DNA of 64,000 bases, taken from NCBI RefSeq assembly GCF_014138435.1, contig NZ_JACJIM010000004.1:434001-498000 (forward strand). Reading direction: 5' to 3'. The position numbers and the translations under genes are program-made. Below are positions 8,453-16,720 of this stretch, piece after piece; the stretch's first letter is position 1, and each line of letters starts with the position of its first letter. The DNA comes from Methylobacterium fujisawaense. GTDB taxonomy: Bacteria > Pseudomonadota > Alphaproteobacteria > Rhizobiales > Beijerinckiaceae. The notes below the pieces were generated by a model that was given only the letters and a program-made list of their open reading frames with translations, did no database searches and had not been told where the DNA came from.

Positions 8453-9487
8453 TCAGGCGCGGTGGGCCCGGGCCTCGTGCGGAGGGACGGGATCCGCGTC
8501 CGCTTGATCCGGCGCGTCGGTCCGGGTCCGCCAGAGGCTGTAGGCGACGCCGGCCGCCAGCAGCGTCAGGGTGACCACCAGCGAGACCCACGGCGGAACC
8601 GTCACGAGCCCGAACGTGTCGGCCACCACGATCTTGGCGCCGATGAAGATCAGGATGAAGGCGAGCGCGGTCTTGAGATAGGCGAACCGGTCGACCATCG
8701 CGGCCAGGGCGAAATAGAGGGCGCGCAGGCCCAGGATCGCGAAGATGTTGGAGGTGTAGACCACGAACGTGTCGGTGGTGATCGCGAAGATCGCAGGCAC
8801 GCTGTCGACCGCGAAGATCACGTCGGCGCCGTTCACCAGCACCAGGGCGAGGGCAAGCGGCGTGAAGTACAGGGCGACCCTACCGGTCTTCGGATCGGTC
8901 TTGCGGACCGTGAAACGCTGGCCGTGCAGCTCCGGCGTCACCCGGAAGGTGGACTTGAACCAGCGCACGACGGCGCTGTTCTGGAAGTCGCCCTCCTCCT
9001 CGTCGCCCGAGACGAGGATCTTCAGGCCGGCATAGATCAGGAAGGCGGCGAACAGGGACAGAACCCAGTGCACCTCGTGCACCAGCGCGGCGCCCAGTCC
9101 GATCATCAGACCGCGCAGCAGCACCGCCGCCAGGATACCCCAGAGGAGGACCCGGTGCTGGGCAGCCCGGGGGACGCCGAGCGCCGTGAGGATCATGGCG
9201 ATGACGAAGACGTTGTCCATCGACAGCGACTTCTCGACCACGAGTCCGGTGACGTATTCCTCGCCGGACTGGGGACCCAGATACCACCAGATCCAGCCGC
9301 CGAAGGCGAGGCCCAGCGCAAGGTAGAAGCCGGTGAGAGCCAAGCTCTCCCGGACGCCGATCTCGTGCTCCTTGTCGCGGTGGAGGAGTCCGAGGTCGAA
9401 GGCGAGCAGGCCGGCGATCAGGAGGTGGAACCCGAGCCACATCCACAATGGCTTGCCGAGCCATTCGATGGTGAGGACGTCCATCAT
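8453..9487 (-). CDS. TerC/Alx family integral membrane protein
   Basis: Polytopic membrane protein of about 344 residues with eight or nine hydrophobic segments. The family signature is present: SLSMDNVFV in the middle and NGADVIFAVDSVPAI later, both carrying the membrane-embedded acidic residues thought to handle metal ions. The family includes Alx (manganese homeostasis) and tellurium-resistance TerC. An acidic loop (GDEEEGD) lies near residue 195. I start at the first ATG of a tandem pair (9485-9487) because the family begins just before LGKPLWMWLGF; an ATG at 9535 is possible. It converges on the amidase gene. Confidence 0.88.
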   Translation of the reverse strand: MMDVLTIEWLGKPLWMWLGFHLLIAGLLAFDLGLLHRDKEHEIGVRESLALTGFYLALGLAFGGWIWWYLGPQSGEEYVTGLVVEKSLSMDNVFVIAMILTALGVPRAAQHRVLLWGILAAVLLRGLMIGLGAALVHEVHWVLSLFAAFLIYAGLKILVSGDEEEGDFQNSAVVRWFKSTFRVTPELHGQRFTVRKTDPKTGRVALYFTPLALALVLVNGADVIFAVDSVPAIFAITTDTFVVYTSNIFAILGLRALYFALAAMVDRFAYLKTALAFILIFIGAKIVVADTFGLVTVPPWVSLVVTLTLLAAGVAYSLWRTRTDAPDQADADPVPPHEARAHRA

Positions 9488-9622
9488 GCGCGGGACCTGA
9501 TGCTGATTCCGGAAGGAAAGCATCGGCTCCGACATCACGGGCGCTGGGAAGCGCCCGCCAGAGGGGCCCGCAGCCGATAGGGGCGAGGTAAGCGGTGATC
9601 GGGGCGAATCAAGGGCAGGGCT

Positions 9623-9644
9623 GGGGATGCGGGCCTGCATCCCC
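9623..9644. other. Perfect hairpin upstream of the terC-like gene
   Basis: GGGGATGC and GCATCCCC form an 8-bp stem around the loop GGGCCT. No T tract follows on either strand, so it is not a standard terminator. It may be part of the terC leader or of a decayed repeat. Confidence 0.35.
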
Positions 9645-9772
9645 GGATGGTTCCATCGGGAATGTGCCGGTGGGCGGCGCCTGGATCGGATGTGCGGCCC
9701 GGCCGGGCCGGCTCAGTCGGCACGGCCGCTCTCGCGGCGCGTTCGGGACGGCGTGCACCCGTACTGGAGGGG

Positions 9773-9868
9773 TTGAGCGGACAAGCCGCGCAGATCGGCG
9801 AGGTCGTGACCCTGATCCAGGGGATCGCCGGACAGACCAATCTGCTGGCGCTCAACGCCCCCATCGAA
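9773..9868 (+). pseudogene. Fragment of a methyl-accepting chemotaxis protein
   Basis: About 32 codons read LSGQAAQIGEVVTLIQG and then [15 protein letters not shown], which is the tip of the MCP signalling hairpin. The intact receptor at 1604 has the matching [19 protein letters not shown]. Similarity stops abruptly on both sides, and no start codon, membrane segment or rest of the domain is present, so this is a degraded remnant. The T-to-P change in the almost invariant tip also argues against function. Confidence 0.75.
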
Positions 9869-9992
9869 AGGCCGCGCGTGCGGTGTGTTGACGGGGTGGA
9901 CGAGGGATCCGTTTGCCGGGCGGCACGGTCCGGATCTGCGAGAGCGTCGTCGATCGCAGCGCCACGTGCCCCGAGACGGTCTTCGCTCCGCG

Positions 9993-10040
9993 CCGGCCAA
10001 GCACACCGGCCAAGCACGCCGGCCAAGCACGCCGGCCAGC
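9993..10040. repeat. 13-bp tandem repeat
   Basis: The 12-base core CCGGCCAAGCAC recurs at 9993, 10006 and 10019, and a broken fourth copy starts at 10032, giving a 13-base period. It lies in non-coding debris downstream of the MFS gene. Confidence 0.75.
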
Positions 10041-10071
10041 CGAGCGACGCCGCAGCCGAGGTTCCGAACCC

Positions 10072-11619
10072 TCAGCCCGGGTCGCCGGTAGCCGGTTCCC
10101 CGCCCATCCGCGGCGATGCGCATTCGCGCAGGGGCCGCTCCTCCATCAGCGCCAGGAACGTGAAGGCGCCCAGCAGGCCGAGGCAGGCGGCCAGGAAGAC
10201 GAAACGGAAGGTCAGGGCGAGCTGCGCCGGGTCCGCGCCGCGGATCAGGCTCTCCACGTCGTGGCCTCCTGTCCCGCTCCCTGCCCCGCCCGCGACGCCG
10301 CCGAGCACGATCGTGCCGAAAGCCGCCACGATCAGTGCCCCGCCGAGCGACCGGAAGAAGTTCATCGCGGCGGTGGCGATCCCGAGCTGGTGCGGTTCCA
10401 CCGCGTTCTGGATGGCGATGGTGGAGAGGGGCAGGATCGTCCCGATGCCCATGGAGAGCAGCGCGAACAGCACCTCCATGAGCCAGAAGGGCAGCGCCCG
10501 GCCTTCCCAGGCGATGGTGGCGCAGCAGGCGAGGCTGAGGCTCATCATCGCGAGGGGCACGCGCTTGTAGTGCCGGAAATGCAGCATCGATCGGCCCGAC
10601 AGCGTCGCGCCCGTGACGGTGCCGATCATCAGCGGCACCAGCGCCACGCCGGACTCGCTCGCCGAGAGCCCGATCACCCCTTCGAGGAAGATCGGCACAT
10701 AGATGGTGAGGCCGATGAAGGTGCCCATGGCGAAGCAGGCGGCCAGCGTCGCGCTGTAGACCACCCGGTCCTTGAGCACCTCCGTGGGGATCAGCGGCTC
10801 TGACGCCGTGCCGAGCCGCGCCGCGAAACCGCCGGCCAGTACGGCCGCCCCGGCGAGGAGGGCGAGGATCGTGGGCGAGCCCCAGGGATAGCGCACGCCG
10901 CCCCAGCTCAGGGCCAGCAGGAGGGTGACAGAGCCCGCGACCATCAGGGCGGCCCCGGGCCAGTCCAGCCGGTGCTGGCGGTCGTGGCGCGGCAGGCGCT
11001 TCAGGTTGGCGTTGGTCAGCGCGAAGGCGAGGATGCCGATCGGCAGGTTGATCCAGAAGATCAGCGACCAGTGCAGGTGCTGGGCGAAGAGGCCCCCGAG
11101 CAGCGGCCCCGCCACCGAGGCGGCCACGAACACGCCCGCGATCACCACCTGATAGCGGGCGCGCTCCTTGGGCGACATGATGTCGGCCAGGATGGTCTGG
11201 GAAAGCGCGATCAGCCCGCCACCGCCGATCCCCTGGAGGCCCCGGGCCAGCGCCAGCGTCACCATCGTGGGGGCGAGCGCGCAGGCCAGCGACCCGAGCC
11301 CGAAGGTCGCGATGGCGATCAGCAGCATGATCCGCCGGCCGTGGATGTCGCTGAGCTTGCCATAGAGCGGGGTCACCGCCGTGGAGGCCAGCAGGTAGGC
11401 GGTGACGATCCAGGGGAGGTTGGCGGCGTCCCCGAGGTCGAGCCCGATGGTCGGCATGGCGGTCGCCACGATGGTCTGGTCGAGGGCCGCGAGCAGCATC
11501 GCGGTCATCAGGCCGTAGACGATCGCGCGAATCTCGCTCTGGCTGAGGCGATCTTGAGGGGCGCCGGTCTGCGCCTGTGTCTGCGCCGGGGTTCCGGTGA
11601 CGGCAGCGGGGCTGGCCAC
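10072..11619 (-). CDS. MFS drug-efflux transporter, DHA2 (EmrB/QacA) type
   Basis: Proton-driven exporter of 515 residues with about 14 membrane helices. Signature motifs are clear: the first-helix motif LDQTIVATAMPTI, motif A GKLSDIHGRR between helices 2 and 3, the LARGLQGIGGG stretch in helix 4 and motif C AGPLLGG in helix 5. The GTG at 11617-11619 is chosen because it precedes a short Ala/Gln-rich cytosolic N-terminus and has AGAGG about 9 bases upstream. The open frame further upstream is antisense to the flavoprotein leader. No membrane-fusion partner or regulator gene is adjacent, and the substrate is unknown. Confidence 0.9.
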   Translation of the reverse strand: MASPAAVTGTPAQTQAQTGAPQDRLSQSEIRAIVYGLMTAMLLAALDQTIVATAMPTIGLDLGDAANLPWIVTAYLLASTAVTPLYGKLSDIHGRRIMLLIAIATFGLGSLACALAPTMVTLALARGLQGIGGGGLIALSQTILADIMSPKERARYQVVIAGVFVAASVAGPLLGGLFAQHLHWSLIFWINLPIGILAFALTNANLKRLPRHDRQHRLDWPGAALMVAGSVTLLLALSWGGVRYPWGSPTILALLAGAAVLAGGFAARLGTASEPLIPTEVLKDRVVYSATLAACFAMGTFIGLTIYVPIFLEGVIGLSASESGVALVPLMIGTVTGATLSGRSMLHFRHYKRVPLAMMSLSLACCATIAWEGRALPFWLMEVLFALLSMGIGTILPLSTIAIQNAVEPHQLGIATAAMNFFRSLGGALIVAAFGTIVLGGVAGGAGSGTGGHDVESLIRGADPAQLALTFRFVFLAACLGLLGAFTFLALMEERPLRECASPRMGGEPATGDPG

Positions 11620-11870
11620 GTGTCTGAGCCTCTGATCCGAGCCGTGCCGGCCGACCATCCGGTGCGAATGGGGACAGGGCGGCGAAAGGGGATGGCGGAC
11701 GGCCCGCGGCCGCGGCTCGGGCCGCCGCTGTCCGCGAGGCCCGAGACCAAGAAGAGCTTCCGCTCGGCCGTATCGATCCTTAGCGCAGCGCCGGAGGGCA
11801 GCCCATGCCGTCCGGCACCGATCCTGTCTTCGCCCTTGACAGGACTGGCGGCCTGTCGCTCTCCCGGCGG

Positions 11871-13088
11871 ATGCCGGATGACAGGGATGCAATCGCCATC
11901 GTGGGCGGCGGGCCGGCCGGGCTCGCCGCCGCCGAGGTGCTGGGAGGCGCTGGCCGCGCGGTCGCGGTCTACGAGCGCATGCCCTCGGTCGCCCGCAAGC
12001 TGCTGATCGCCGGGCGCGGCGGCCTCAACATCACCCACAGCGAGGCGCGGGCGGACTTCCTCGCCCGCTACCATCCGCACGGCTGTCTCGATGCCGCCAT
12101 CGCGGCCTTCCCGCCCGACGCGCTGCGGGCGTGGTGCGCGGAACTCGGCGAGCCGACCTTCGTCGGGTCGAGCGGGCGCGTCTTCCCGCGCAGCTTCAAG
12201 GCCTCTCCCCTGCTCCGGGCATGGCTGGCGCGGCTCGACCGCCTCGGGGTCCGGATCCACACCCGCCACCGGCTCACGGCCCTGGGCGGGACGCTGCATT
12301 TCGACACCCCGGACGGGCCGCGCGCGATCCGGCCCCGCGCCACCCTGCTGGCGCTCGGCGGGGCGAGCTGGCCGCGCCTCGGCTCGGACGGGCGCTGGGT
12401 GCCCCTCCTCGAAGGGCTCGGGGTGGCGGTGGCGCCCCTGCGTCCGGCCAATGCCGGCTTCGCGGTGGCGTGGTCCGACCTGTTCCGGGAGCGGTTCTCC
12501 GGAGCGCCGCTGAAGCGGGTGGCGCTCGCCTGCGAAGGCACCGTGGTGCGGGGCGAGGCCGTGATCACGCAGACCGGCATCGAGGGCGGAGCGATCTACG
12601 CCCTCTCGCGCGCCTTACGCGAAGCGATCGCGGCCGGGGGCCGCGCGCGGCTCGTCGTGGATCTCCGCCCCGACCTCACCCGGGAGGCCCTCGCCCGCCG
12701 TCTGTCCGGCGCCCGGCCGGGCGACTCGGCCGCGACCCGGCTGCGCAAAGCCGCGGGCCTCGCGCCCGTGGCGGCGGGATTGCTGCGCGAGGCGGCCGGC
12801 GCCGCCCTCCCGGCGGATCCCGGGGCGCTGGCCGGGTTGATCAAGGCCGCGCCCATCACCCTCACCGCCTCCGCGCCGATCGAGCGGGCGATCTCGACGG
12901 CGGGCGGCGTCCGGCTCGACGCCCTCGACGAACGGTCGATGCTGCGGGCCCATCCCGGCCTGTTCCTGGCCGGGGAGATGCTCGACTGGGAGGCGCCGAC
13001 CGGCGGCTACCTGCTCCAGGGCGCCCTCGCGGGCGGAAGGGCGGCCGCCGCCGGGATGCTCGACTGGCTGCGCGAGACCGGCGGCTGA
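11871..13088 (+). CDS. NAD(P)/FAD-dependent oxidoreductase, HI0933/PP4765-like flavoprotein
   Basis: Flavoprotein of 405 residues in the HI0933-like group (TIGR03862-type subfamily). The FAD dinucleotide-binding motif VGGGPAGLAAAE starts at residue 11, followed by the group-specific RKLLIAGRGGLNITHSE (about 40-57). The C-terminal FAD motif is GLFLAGEMLDWEAPTGGYLLQ. The physiological substrate of this family is not established. The ATG at 11871 starts ten residues before the FAD motif; an upstream in-frame ATG at 11805 adds an unlikely extension. Confidence 0.87.
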   Translation: MPDDRDAIAIVGGGPAGLAAAEVLGGAGRAVAVYERMPSVARKLLIAGRGGLNITHSEARADFLARYHPHGCLDAAIAAFPPDALRAWCAELGEPTFVGSSGRVFPRSFKASPLLRAWLARLDRLGVRIHTRHRLTALGGTLHFDTPDGPRAIRPRATLLALGGASWPRLGSDGRWVPLLEGLGVAVAPLRPANAGFAVAWSDLFRERFSGAPLKRVALACEGTVVRGEAVITQTGIEGGAIYALSRALREAIAAGGRARLVVDLRPDLTREALARRLSGARPGDSAATRLRKAAGLAPVAAGLLREAAGAALPADPGALAGLIKAAPITLTASAPIERAISTAGGVRLDALDERSMLRAHPGLFLAGEMLDWEAPTGGYLLQGALAGGRAAAAGMLDWLRETGG

Positions 13089-13098
13089 CGCGCCCGCC

Positions 13099-13989
13099 TC
13101 ACGGCCGCGTGCAGAACCCGACGATGCCGGACGCGTCCGCGGGGCAGCTGGCGCCCTCCCCGTCATAGACCGCCACGCCACCTTTGAGGCAATGGGCCGT
13201 GACCAGCATCTCGCCGGTCCCGCAGGTGATCGTGCAGCCCCCCGGGCAATCGGATTTGCGCACGGGTCGCAAGCTGGCGGCTGTGGCCTCGCCCTTCGGG
13301 CCCGGGCCGCCCTGCGGTCCGACCGGACCCCGCGGGCCCGGAGGACCCTGCAGGCCCGCGGCCCCGGCATCGCCCTTCGGGCCCGGTGCGCCCTGCGGGC
13401 CGACCGCGCCCTGGGGGCCGGTCTCCCCTTTCGGACCGGTCTCGCCCTGAGGACCCGTATCGCCCTTGAGACCCTGCTCGCCCTTGGCTCCTTGGTCTCC
13501 CTTGGCCCCCTGATCGCCCTTGAGACCGGCCTCGCCCTTGGCCCCCGTCTCCCCGGGCGGTCCTGCGACACCCTGAGGGCCGGGCGGTCCGGGCGGACCC
13601 TCCGGCGCGCAGTTCGCCACAACCGCCTCCCGCTCGTCCGGCTCCGCCTTCAGCGTCACCACGCAGGTCGAAGGCCGGTAGGGCAGCCGGAAGGTGAACC
13701 GTCCGCGCCGGTCGGCCTGGATCGAGATGTCGTCGTCCAGCACCACGATCGCCCCGGGCTTGCGCACCGAGCCCGAGATCCGGAGGTCGCCGGCCTCGAT
13801 GCGCGCGTCGTAGACCATGATCGGCTGGCTCGGGGTCTGCGCGTGCCGGACCCGCGGGCGGGCCGGGCGCGATCGCCCTGCGGCGGCCGCGGCCGGATCC
13901 GGACCTGCGCCACCCGGCGGATCCGCCTGCTGGCCGAGCGCCGCCCCCGACAGGGCGAGCAGGATCGTCAGAGTGAGGGCTGAGCGCAT
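13099..13989 (-). CDS. Secreted collagen-like protein
   Basis: Protein of 296 residues with a signal peptide (about 1-20), a Pro/Arg-rich segment and a small beta-rich domain (about 57-125, with [16 protein letters not shown]). A collagen-like region of 35 uninterrupted Gly-X-Y triplets follows (131-235), and a C-terminal domain (236-296) carries six cysteines. Collagen-like bacterial proteins form triple helices and often act at the cell surface or as structural fibres. Charged triplets (GAK, GDQ, GEQ, GPK) probably stabilise the helix, since bacteria generally lack proline hydroxylation. It converges on the flavoprotein gene and is divergent from imuA. Its function is unknown. Confidence 0.85.
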   Translation of the reverse strand: MRSALTLTILLALSGAALGQQADPPGGAGPDPAAAAAGRSRPARPRVRHAQTPSQPIMVYDARIEAGDLRISGSVRKPGAIVVLDDDISIQADRRGRFTFRLPYRPSTCVVTLKAEPDEREAVVANCAPEGPPGPPGPQGVAGPPGETGAKGEAGLKGDQGAKGDQGAKGEQGLKGDTGPQGETGPKGETGPQGAVGPQGAPGPKGDAGAAGLQGPPGPRGPVGPQGGPGPKGEATAASLRPVRKSDCPGGCTITCGTGEMLVTAHCLKGGVAVYDGEGASCPADASGIVGFCTRP

Positions 13990-14091
13990 GCGCGGTCCGG
14001 TTCGGCCGCGTCACGCACGCGGCGGCCCGACATTGGTCTCGCCCTGCGAGGGAGGTCAACCGGGGCGGCGGAACCGGCGGTGGCGGTCGAT

Positions 14092-14117
14092 TCCACAGGC
14101 GTCCACAGCCATCCACA
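14092..14117. other. Three TCCACA elements spaced by 10 bases
   Basis: TCCACA begins at 14092, 14102 and 14112, exactly one helical turn apart, between the collagen-like gene and the imuA LexA box. The hexamer is the right half of a DnaA box, but the left halves do not match the TTAT consensus well, so the function is uncertain. Confidence 0.35.
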
Positions 14118-14174
14118 GGCCAAGCCGCTGCTTCCGTGCGCGATTCCGGGACGCCGTGGAAACCGTTTGTGTGC

Positions 14175-14189
14175 GTTCCTGTTATGTTC
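14175..14189 (+). promoter_or_regulatory. LexA operator of imuA-imuB-dnaE2
   Basis: GTTC-CTGTTAT-GTTC is a perfect alphaproteobacterial SOS box (GTTC-N7-GTTC direct repeat). It ends 31 bases before the imuA ATG and is expected to repress the mutasome operon until LexA is cleaved. Confidence 0.93.
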
Positions 14190-14220
14190 CTATCGTCCGG
14201 CATGACCGGAGCCGACGGAG

Positions 14221-15000
14221 ATGGGGCTGGACCCTGCGGACGAGACCGAGGGGGCGATCGCGCGGGGCGATCCCCGGGCCCGGCTTGCGGCCCTGCGGAT
14301 GCGCCTCGCGCCGCCGGCCGGCGAGCGGGACCTGCCGCCGGTCCTGCCGCTGGGCGTACCGGAGCTCGACGGGCATCTGCCGGGCGGCGGCCTCGTCCTC
14401 GGGCCGCCCCACGAGATCGCGCCGGCCGAGCCCGTGGACGGGGTCGCGGCCCTCGGATTCGCCCTGGCGCTCTGCGCCCGCCACCTCGCTGGCCGGCCTG
14501 GTCCGGCGCTGATCGCCGCCGCGCCGGGGCAGCCCCTGCCCTACGGCCATGGCCTCGCGGGACTCGGCCTCGATCCCGCCCGGCTGCTGCTGCTGGAGGC
14601 CGGCAGCGATGCGGAGGTGTTCCGCGCGCTGGAGGCGGCCCTGCACGCCCGGGCGCTCACGGCCCTCGTCGGCCTCGTCCGGGACGGCCTGCCGCTGAAG
14701 CCGGGCCGGCGCCTGCAACTCGCCGCGGAAGGGTCTGCTCCGCCGCTGCTGCTGATCCTGCGGCCGGCGCCTGCCGGCCTGCCCAACGGGGCCGCCACCC
14801 GCTGGCGGATCGCCGCGGCGCCCGCGGCGCGGGACCGGTTCGGCACCCTCGACAGGCCGCGCTGGCGGGCGCGGCTCGAACGCTGTCGCAACGGGCGGGG
14901 CGGCGACTGGCTTCTGGAGTGGGACCATGCCGCGCATCGTCTGCATCTGCCTGAGCCACTGGCCGGTGACGCGGCTGCGGCGGGCCGGTCTCGCGCCTGA
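14221..15000 (+). CDS. imuA: SOS mutasome protein ImuA
   Basis: RecA/SulA-like protein of 259 residues and first gene of the imuA-imuB-dnaE2 cassette, which carries out mutagenic translesion synthesis after DNA damage in many bacteria that lack umuDC. The family start is visible (LRMRLAPPAGERDLPPVLPLGVPELDGHLPGGGL), with the RecA-like GHLPGGGL region followed by the central fold. Walker motifs are degenerate, as is usual for ImuA. Its start follows a LexA box by 31 bases, and its 3' end overlaps imuB by 74 bases. In other species ImuA interacts with RecA and ImuB. Confidence 0.9.
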   Translation: MGLDPADETEGAIARGDPRARLAALRMRLAPPAGERDLPPVLPLGVPELDGHLPGGGLVLGPPHEIAPAEPVDGVAALGFALALCARHLAGRPGPALIAAAPGQPLPYGHGLAGLGLDPARLLLLEAGSDAEVFRALEAALHARALTALVGLVRDGLPLKPGRRLQLAAEGSAPPLLLILRPAPAGLPNGAATRWRIAAAPAARDRFGTLDRPRWRARLERCRNGRGGDWLLEWDHAAHRLHLPEPLAGDAAAAGRSRA

Positions 15001-16720
15001 GCGCGGCCCCCTCGCGGTGGCCGCCGAGGGCCCCGGCGGCCTGCGGCTCGTGGCCCTCGACCCGGAGGCCCGCGCCCTGGGCCTCCAACCCGGCGAGCCC
15101 CTGGGCCGGGTCCGGGCGCGGATCGGTGTGCCGCTCCAGGTCTATCCCGCCGACCCGACCGCCGACCGGGACGCTCTGCTGCGGCTCTGCCGCTGGGCGG
15201 GCGGCTACGCGCCCCTCGTGGCGCCGTTCGGGCCGGCCGAGGCGGGGGACGGGCTCTACATCGACGTCGCCGGGGCCAGTCACCTGCGCGGCGGCGAGGC
15301 GAGTCTCGTCGACGATCTGGCAGACCGTCTCGCGCGGGGACATATCCCCGCCCGGATCGCCCTTGCCGACACACCCGGGGCCGCCTTCGCGCTGGCCAGC
15401 CACGGCGGGGTCGACCGGATCGTCGTGCCGCCGGGCGGGGCGGCCGAGGCTCTGCGGGGTCTGCCCGTGGAGGCCCTGCGGCTGGATCCCGGCACGGTCT
15501 CGGGGCTGAAGCGGCTCGGCCTGCGCCGGATGGGCGAACTCGATGCCCTCCCCCGGGGGCCCCTCGCCCGTCGCTTCGGCGAGGCGTTGCTGTTGCGCCT
15601 CGATCAGGCCCTGGCACGCCGTCCCGAGCCGCTGGCGCCCCTGTCGGAGGCCGCCGAATACGCCGCCGCCCGCGGCTTCCTCGACCCGATCGGGCGGCAG
15701 TCGGACATCGTCCGGACCGCCCGCGACCTGATGGCCGAGATCGCCCCCCGTCTGGAGCGGGACGGGCTCGGTGCCTGTGCCCTGCGCCTCGCCCTGCACC
15801 GGGTCGACGGGGTGGTGCGGGCCCTCGATCTCGGTCTGTCGCGCCCCGAGCGTCACCCCGAGCGGGTCGCGGCCCTGGTTTCCCTGCGCCTCGACCGGTT
15901 GGGCTCCGCCCTCGAGGCCGGGTTCGGCTTCGAGACCGTGGCGCTCGCCGTGACGGTGACCGGCGCCATGCCGGCCCGCCAGACCGATCTCGGGGCGGAC
16001 GCCTCCGGCGATGGGGTCGCCGTCCTGGCCGATGCCCTGGCGCAGCGCCTCGGGCGGGGGTTGCTGCGCCTGGAGCCACGGGCGAGTCACCTGCCGGAAC
16101 GGGCTGATCGGAGCGGTCCCTGGGTTGCCGGAGAGGGGCACGGATCGTCAGCGGACAAGGACATCGGCCGGACGCGCGCGCATCGCCCTCTCCCCTCTGC
16201 GGAGGAGGATGCCCCCCGAAGGGGGACGAGTCGGCACGAAGTCCCGCACGGGGGGGGCGAGGGTGCAGGGTCCGGCCGTGGCCATCATGAAGCGCGCGAT
16301 CCTTCCGGAAGCGGCTTTTCCTTCTCCCGGCCCCTTCTGAAGCAGGAGCCAACCTCCCCCGCAGAGGGGGGCGTGAGGGCGCGGGCCTTTCCCATCTCCG
16401 TCCCCTGCTCCATCCCCTGGCCCGATCACCTCCCGCCCCGCCCCCTGGTGCTGTTCCCCCGGGGCGAAGCCGCGTGCGACGTGCTCTCCGCCGTCCCGGA
16501 GGGGCCGCCCCGGCGCTTCCGCTGGCGCGCGCAGGTTCACCGCGTCGCCCATGCCGAGGGGCCGGAGCGGATTTCCGCCGAATGGTGGTGCGCGCCCGGC
16601 GCGGAGCGCGACTATTACCGCATCGAATGCGAGGCCGGTCACCGGCTCTGGCTCTACCGCGACGGGCCGCACGCCCCCGGGCAGCCGGCCGCGTGGTACG
16701 TCCACGGGCTGTTCGCGTGA
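14927..16720 (+). CDS. imuB: SOS mutasome protein ImuB (Y-family polymerase-like) with an in-frame repeat insertion
   Basis: Inactive Y-family polymerase homolog that acts as the hub of the mutasome, bridging ImuA, DnaE2 and the beta clamp. The N-terminal palm/finger region begins [14 protein letters not shown], and the helix-hairpin-helix part lies near residues 185-215. The product is 597 residues long, clearly longer than the roughly 500-530 usual for ImuB. The excess falls at residues about 420-484, which are encoded by a palindromic repeat (16185-16379) that happens to keep the frame open. The C-terminal part ([20 protein letters not shown] onward) is normal again. The stop overlaps the dnaE2 start as GTGA. 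Confidence 0.9.
   Translation: MPRIVCICLSHWPVTRLRRAGLAPERGPLAVAAEGPGGLRLVALDPEARALGLQPGEPLGRVRARIGVPLQVYPADPTADRDALLRLCRWAGGYAPLVAPFGPAEAGDGLYIDVAGASHLRGGEASLVDDLADRLARGHIPARIALADTPGAAFALASHGGVDRIVVPPGGAAEALRGLPVEALRLDPGTVSGLKRLGLRRMGELDALPRGPLARRFGEALLLRLDQALARRPEPLAPLSEAAEYAAARGFLDPIGRQSDIVRTARDLMAEIAPRLERDGLGACALRLALHRVDGVVRALDLGLSRPERHPERVAALVSLRLDRLGSALEAGFGFETVALAVTVTGAMPARQTDLGADASGDGVAVLADALAQRLGRGLLRLEPRASHLPERADRSGPWVAGEGHGSSADKDIGRTRAHRPLPSAEEDAPRRGTSRHEVPHGGGEGAGSGRGHHEARDPSGSGFSFSRPLLKQEPTSPAEGGVRARAFPISVPCSIPWPDHLPPRPLVLFPRGEAACDVLSAVPEGPPRRFRWRAQVHRVAHAEGPERISAEWWCAPGAERDYYRIECEAGHRLWLYRDGPHAPGQPAAWYVHGLFA
16185..16379. repeat. Palindromic repeat element inside imuB
   Basis: The left arm (16185-16208, GCCCTCTCCCCTCTGCGGAG core) and right arm (16353-16379, with the complementary CCCCCGCAGAGGGG followed by GTGAGGG) are inverted copies. 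They flank further small hairpins such as CCCCC-CGAA-GGGGG. The element resembles the intergenic element at 30869-31006, including the GTGAGGG edge. Its length of about 195 bp (65 codons) is a multiple of three and adds about 65 residues to ImuB. Confidence 0.75.

Larger units (their letters stand above)
9488..10071. other. Long intergenic region with gene debris and repeats
   Basis: This stretch between the terC-like and MFS genes holds a perfect 8-bp-stem hairpin at 9623-9644, a short recognisable chemoreceptor remnant at 9773-9868 and a 13-bp tandem repeat near 9993-10040. No intact gene is convincing on either strand. It looks like a site of past gene loss. Confidence 0.6.

Noticed and set aside
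9488..9622. Possible yybP-ykoY manganese riboswitch before the terC-like gene
   Set aside because: Alx/TerC genes often have this riboswitch, but I could not find its conserved core in the leader; the only clear structure is an unrelated 8-bp hairpin at 9623-9644.
11620..11892. N-terminal extension of the MFS transporter
   Set aside because: The frame stays open, but the sequence is Arg/Pro-rich, overlaps the flavoprotein leader and has no similarity to transporters; the GTG at 11619 has a ribosome binding site.
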